Source of the DNA: Lacisediminihabitans sp040549525
GTDB taxonomy: Bacteria; Actinomycetota; Actinomycetes; Actinomycetales; Microbacteriaceae
DNA: 64,000 bases
Reading direction: 5' to 3'
NCBI RefSeq assembly: GCF_040549525.1
Contig: NZ_JBEPTM010000001.1
Coordinates: 1-64,000, forward strand
The translations under genes and the position numbers were made by a program. A model generated the notes under the pieces. That model had not been told where the DNA came from, did no database searches, and worked only from the letters and a program-made list of their open reading frames with translations. How positions within the stretch are numbered: the first letter of the stretch is position 1; each line of letters begins with the position of its first letter. Shown here one piece after another: positions 62,162-64,000 of this stretch.

Positions 62162-63406
62162 CTACTTGCTGGCATTTGTCAGTCGTTTGATGATCGCCTT
62201 CGCGTCGGCGAGATCGGAGGCGCTGATGGTGTCGACGACAGTCTTTCGGGTGTAGCTCGGCAGGTCGTCGAGCCGCACGCTGGTCTCGGTGTAGATGCTG
62301 TGCAGGGTGATCGGCCCGAGATCCTGCTGGATGCCGCGGTAGATGGCCACGGTCTGGCCGTCGGCGCCCACGTAGTACAGCGACTGCGACCAGCGATAGC
62401 CGACGAAGAGAGCGCTGGCGAGCAGAGCGACGATCACGATGATCCCCACGAGCCAGGTGATGCGCCGACGGCGGGCGCGTCGACGGTCTTCGAGGATCAG
62501 CTCGTCGAGATACTCATCGGATTCCGGTTCGAAGTGACTGTCTTCGTGCGCCTGCGTCGACTTGAGCGGATGCAGCAACAGGGTGGGCAGACGAAGCGGG
62601 CGACGCCCCGACTCGCCCTCGAAGGTGAGGGGGGAGGCGGCGGATCCGACGATCATGACCGGTGACGACGCCGATTCGCCGGTCTCGTCGATGTCGACGA
62701 TCACGACCGTGACATTGTCGGGCGCACCCTGGTCGAGGCTCTCCTTCACCAGGCGGTCCGCGGCGTCCCGCACCACGGCCTGGGCCGTGAGGGTGTGCTC
62801 GATCTTGTCGTCGGAGACGTAACTCGAGAGGCCGTCGGAGCAGAGCATCCAGCGGTCCCCGGGCAGCACATCGAACACCGTGGTGTCGATCTCGGGGGTG
62901 GCATCCACGTCGCCGAGCACGCGCATGAGCACGGACCGGCGGGGGTGGACGGCAGCCTCTTCCGGCGTGATGCGCCCGCTGTCGACGAGACGCTGCACGA
63001 AGGTGTGGTCGGCGGTGATCTGCTTGAGCGTTCCATCCCGCAGGAGATAGATGCGGGAGTCGCCGATGTGAGCGATGGCCACCTGAGAGCCTGATCGCAG
63101 GATGGCGCTCACCGTCGTGCCCATTCCGGTGAGTTCCGGATGCTCGAACACGGTCTCGGCGAGCATGCTGTTCGCCGCGCTGAGTGCCGACTGCAGGGCG
63201 AACTCCGCATCGGCGGCCGAGGCGTACTGCCGGTCGGCCTCCATCACGCGTTTGAGCGCGATCGCGGAAGCGACGTCACCGCCGGCGTGGCCACCCATAC
63301 CGTCGGCGACGACGAAGAGATGCGTGCCGGCATAGCCGGAGTCCTGGTTGTTCGCCCGGATCTTTCCGACGTGCGAAACGGCCGTGCTCTTGCCCGATGT
63401 GGCCAT
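62162..63406 (-). CDS. pstP: PP2C-type Ser/Thr phosphatase PstP
   Basis: The 414-residue protein has the PP2C domain (1-240; VADGMGGHAGGDVAS, AHIGDSRIYLLR, CSDGLSSYV, DNVTVVIVD), one transmembrane helix (about 310-335) and a short extracellular part. It reverses the action of the kinases encoded downstream. It lies 4 bases after the FHA gene. Confidence 0.95.
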   Translation of the reverse strand: MATSGKSTAVSHVGKIRANNQDSGYAGTHLFVVADGMGGHAGGDVASAIALKRVMEADRQYASAADAEFALQSALSAANSMLAETVFEHPELTGMGTTVSAILRSGSQVAIAHIGDSRIYLLRDGTLKQITADHTFVQRLVDSGRITPEEAAVHPRRSVLMRVLGDVDATPEIDTTVFDVLPGDRWMLCSDGLSSYVSDDKIEHTLTAQAVVRDAADRLVKESLDQGAPDNVTVVIVDIDETGESASSPVMIVGSAASPLTFEGESGRRPLRLPTLLLHPLKSTQAHEDSHFEPESDEYLDELILEDRRRARRRRITWLVGIIVIVALLASALFVGYRWSQSLYYVGADGQTVAIYRGIQQDLGPITLHSIYTETSVRLDDLPSYTRKTVVDTISASDLADAKAIIKRLTNASK

Positions 63407-63410
63407 TCAC

Positions 63411-63980
63411 CTACCGCCGAAGTTCGAAACTGGTCGTGCCGATCCGAACCGGAGTGTTGAGCGGTACCGGTGTGGGAAGTGTGACCCGAGTGCCGTTGAG
63501 GAACGTGCCGTTGGTCGAGTCTAGGTCCTGGATCACCCAGTCCTCGCTCCAGAGCATGAGGCGCGCGTGATGCGTGGACGTGTAGTCGTCGCGGATGACG
63601 AGACCGCTCTCGCTCGATCGGCCGATGGTCAGAGGCTCCTTCGGCAGGCTGAGCTCGAGGCCCTCCTTCGGACCAGAGGTGATGACCAGCCGGGTGGCGA
63701 CGAGTGACGAGTTGCCGTTGCTCGCCTGCACGTCGAAGGCCTCGGTGGCATCCGAGGCGGTGCCAGCGCTCCAGGCGGGAGCGGGCGCCACCGGCGGCGC
63801 GACGGCGGAAGCGACGAATGGCTGGCTTGCCGCGGAAGCTGCGGAGGCGACATCCGCGGGCAATCGGCGCACCCGCTGTCCGAACAGGTCGGTGCGCAAC
63901 GCGTAGACGACGGCGAAAACGAAGGCCCAGAGGATGATCAAGAACCCGAATCGCAGAAGAAGAAGGGTCAGCTCACTCAT
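63411..63980 (-). CDS. fhaB: FHA-domain protein (FhaB/FipA type)
   Basis: The 189-residue protein has one N-terminal transmembrane segment (about 5-27), a Pro/Ala-rich linker and a C-terminal FHA domain (about 98-185; GRSSESGLVIRDDYTSTHHARL) that binds phosphothreonine. In mycobacteria this protein links kinase signals to cell division and PbpA. ATG 63980 overlaps the stop of an upstream gene. Confidence 0.94.
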   Translation of the reverse strand: MSELTLLLLRFGFLIILWAFVFAVVYALRTDLFGQRVRRLPADVASAASAASQPFVASAVAPPVAPAPAWSAGTASDATEAFDVQASNGNSSLVATRLVITSGPKEGLELSLPKEPLTIGRSSESGLVIRDDYTSTHHARLMLWSEDWVIQDLDSTNGTFLNGTRVTLPTPVPLNTPVRIGTTSFELRR

Positions 63981-64000
63981 CGCCGACCGCCGACATCGTC
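63977..64000 (-). CDS. C-terminal end of an upstream gene, probably fhaA
   Basis: The last 8 codons run into the TGA at 63979-63977, which overlaps the fhaB ATG. The frame reads DDVGGRR before the stop. In relatives the gene here is an FHA/DUF3662 protein (FhaA). The fragment is too short to confirm this. Confidence 0.35.
   Translation of the reverse strand, partial: DDVGGRR

Overview
The window is a 64-kb piece of a high-GC actinobacterial chromosome centred on the replication origin. Gene order and protein type suggest Microbacteriaceae (Leifsonia/Cryobacterium-like): rpmH-rnpA-yidD-yidC-khpB-rsmG-parA-parB on one side of oriC and dnaA-dnaN-gnd-recF-dciA-gyrB-gyrA-DUF3566-tRNA-Ile-tRNA-Ala on the other, followed by crgA, a class E sortase, pabA/trpG and the PASTA-kinase/PBP/RodA/PP2C/FHA cell-envelope cluster. 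The first 140 bases contain only G and C and look like an assembly artefact at a contig end.

Layout. 0.2-4.6 kb: a PIF1-like helicase, an anchored exported protein and a CopD-CtaG copper/oxidase-assembly protein. 4.7-10.0 kb: HU, then a zinc-economy block of cysteine-poor ribosomal proteins (S14, L33, L28), a lipoprotein, and zur-znuB-znuC-znuA with a Zur-box-like palindrome shared with a divergent SdpI-family gene. 10.1-14.8 kb: branched-chain 2-oxoacid dehydrogenase E1a-E1b-E2 and a HisC/Pat aminotransferase. 14.8-20.0 kb: a PF04020 membrane protein, a lipase-like protein paired with a small WXG-type protein, a low-Mr tyrosine phosphatase, purB and two membrane proteins. 20.1-25.1 kb: dnaB, rplI-rpsR-ssb-rpsF with a probable S6:S18 leader, and ino1. 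25.3-34.6 kb: CCA-adding enzyme, DUF6049, murJ, trxB, trxA, a PLP aminotransferase and a D-Ala-D-Ala ligase. 34.6-42.2 kb: partition genes, two parS sites, RNA/membrane biogenesis genes, dnaA and oriC. 42.2-51.5 kb: dnaN to gyrA plus two tRNAs. 51.7-64 kb: a small membrane-tailed protein, cyclophilin, rhomboid, crgA, sortase E, pabA and the kinase cluster, cut at the right edge at the next FHA gene.

The genes are mostly core: chromosome replication and segregation, ribosome and membrane biogenesis, peptidoglycan synthesis and its phosphorylation control, redox and zinc homeostasis. No prophage, insertion sequence, CRISPR array or classical defence island is visible.

The most interesting signals are non-coding or structural. 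At least ten genes appear leaderless, with a -10 hexamer ending 6-7 nt before the start codon. A 40-bp REP-like repeat occurs three times. DnaA-box pairs lie about 20 kb left and 12 kb right of oriC. One parS site sits between the ribosome-binding site and the start codon of parA. The rpsF leader can hide its own ribosome-binding site. ZnuA has an H-H-E ligand pattern. The WXG-like/lipase-like pair is the best candidate for an unstudied two-gene module.
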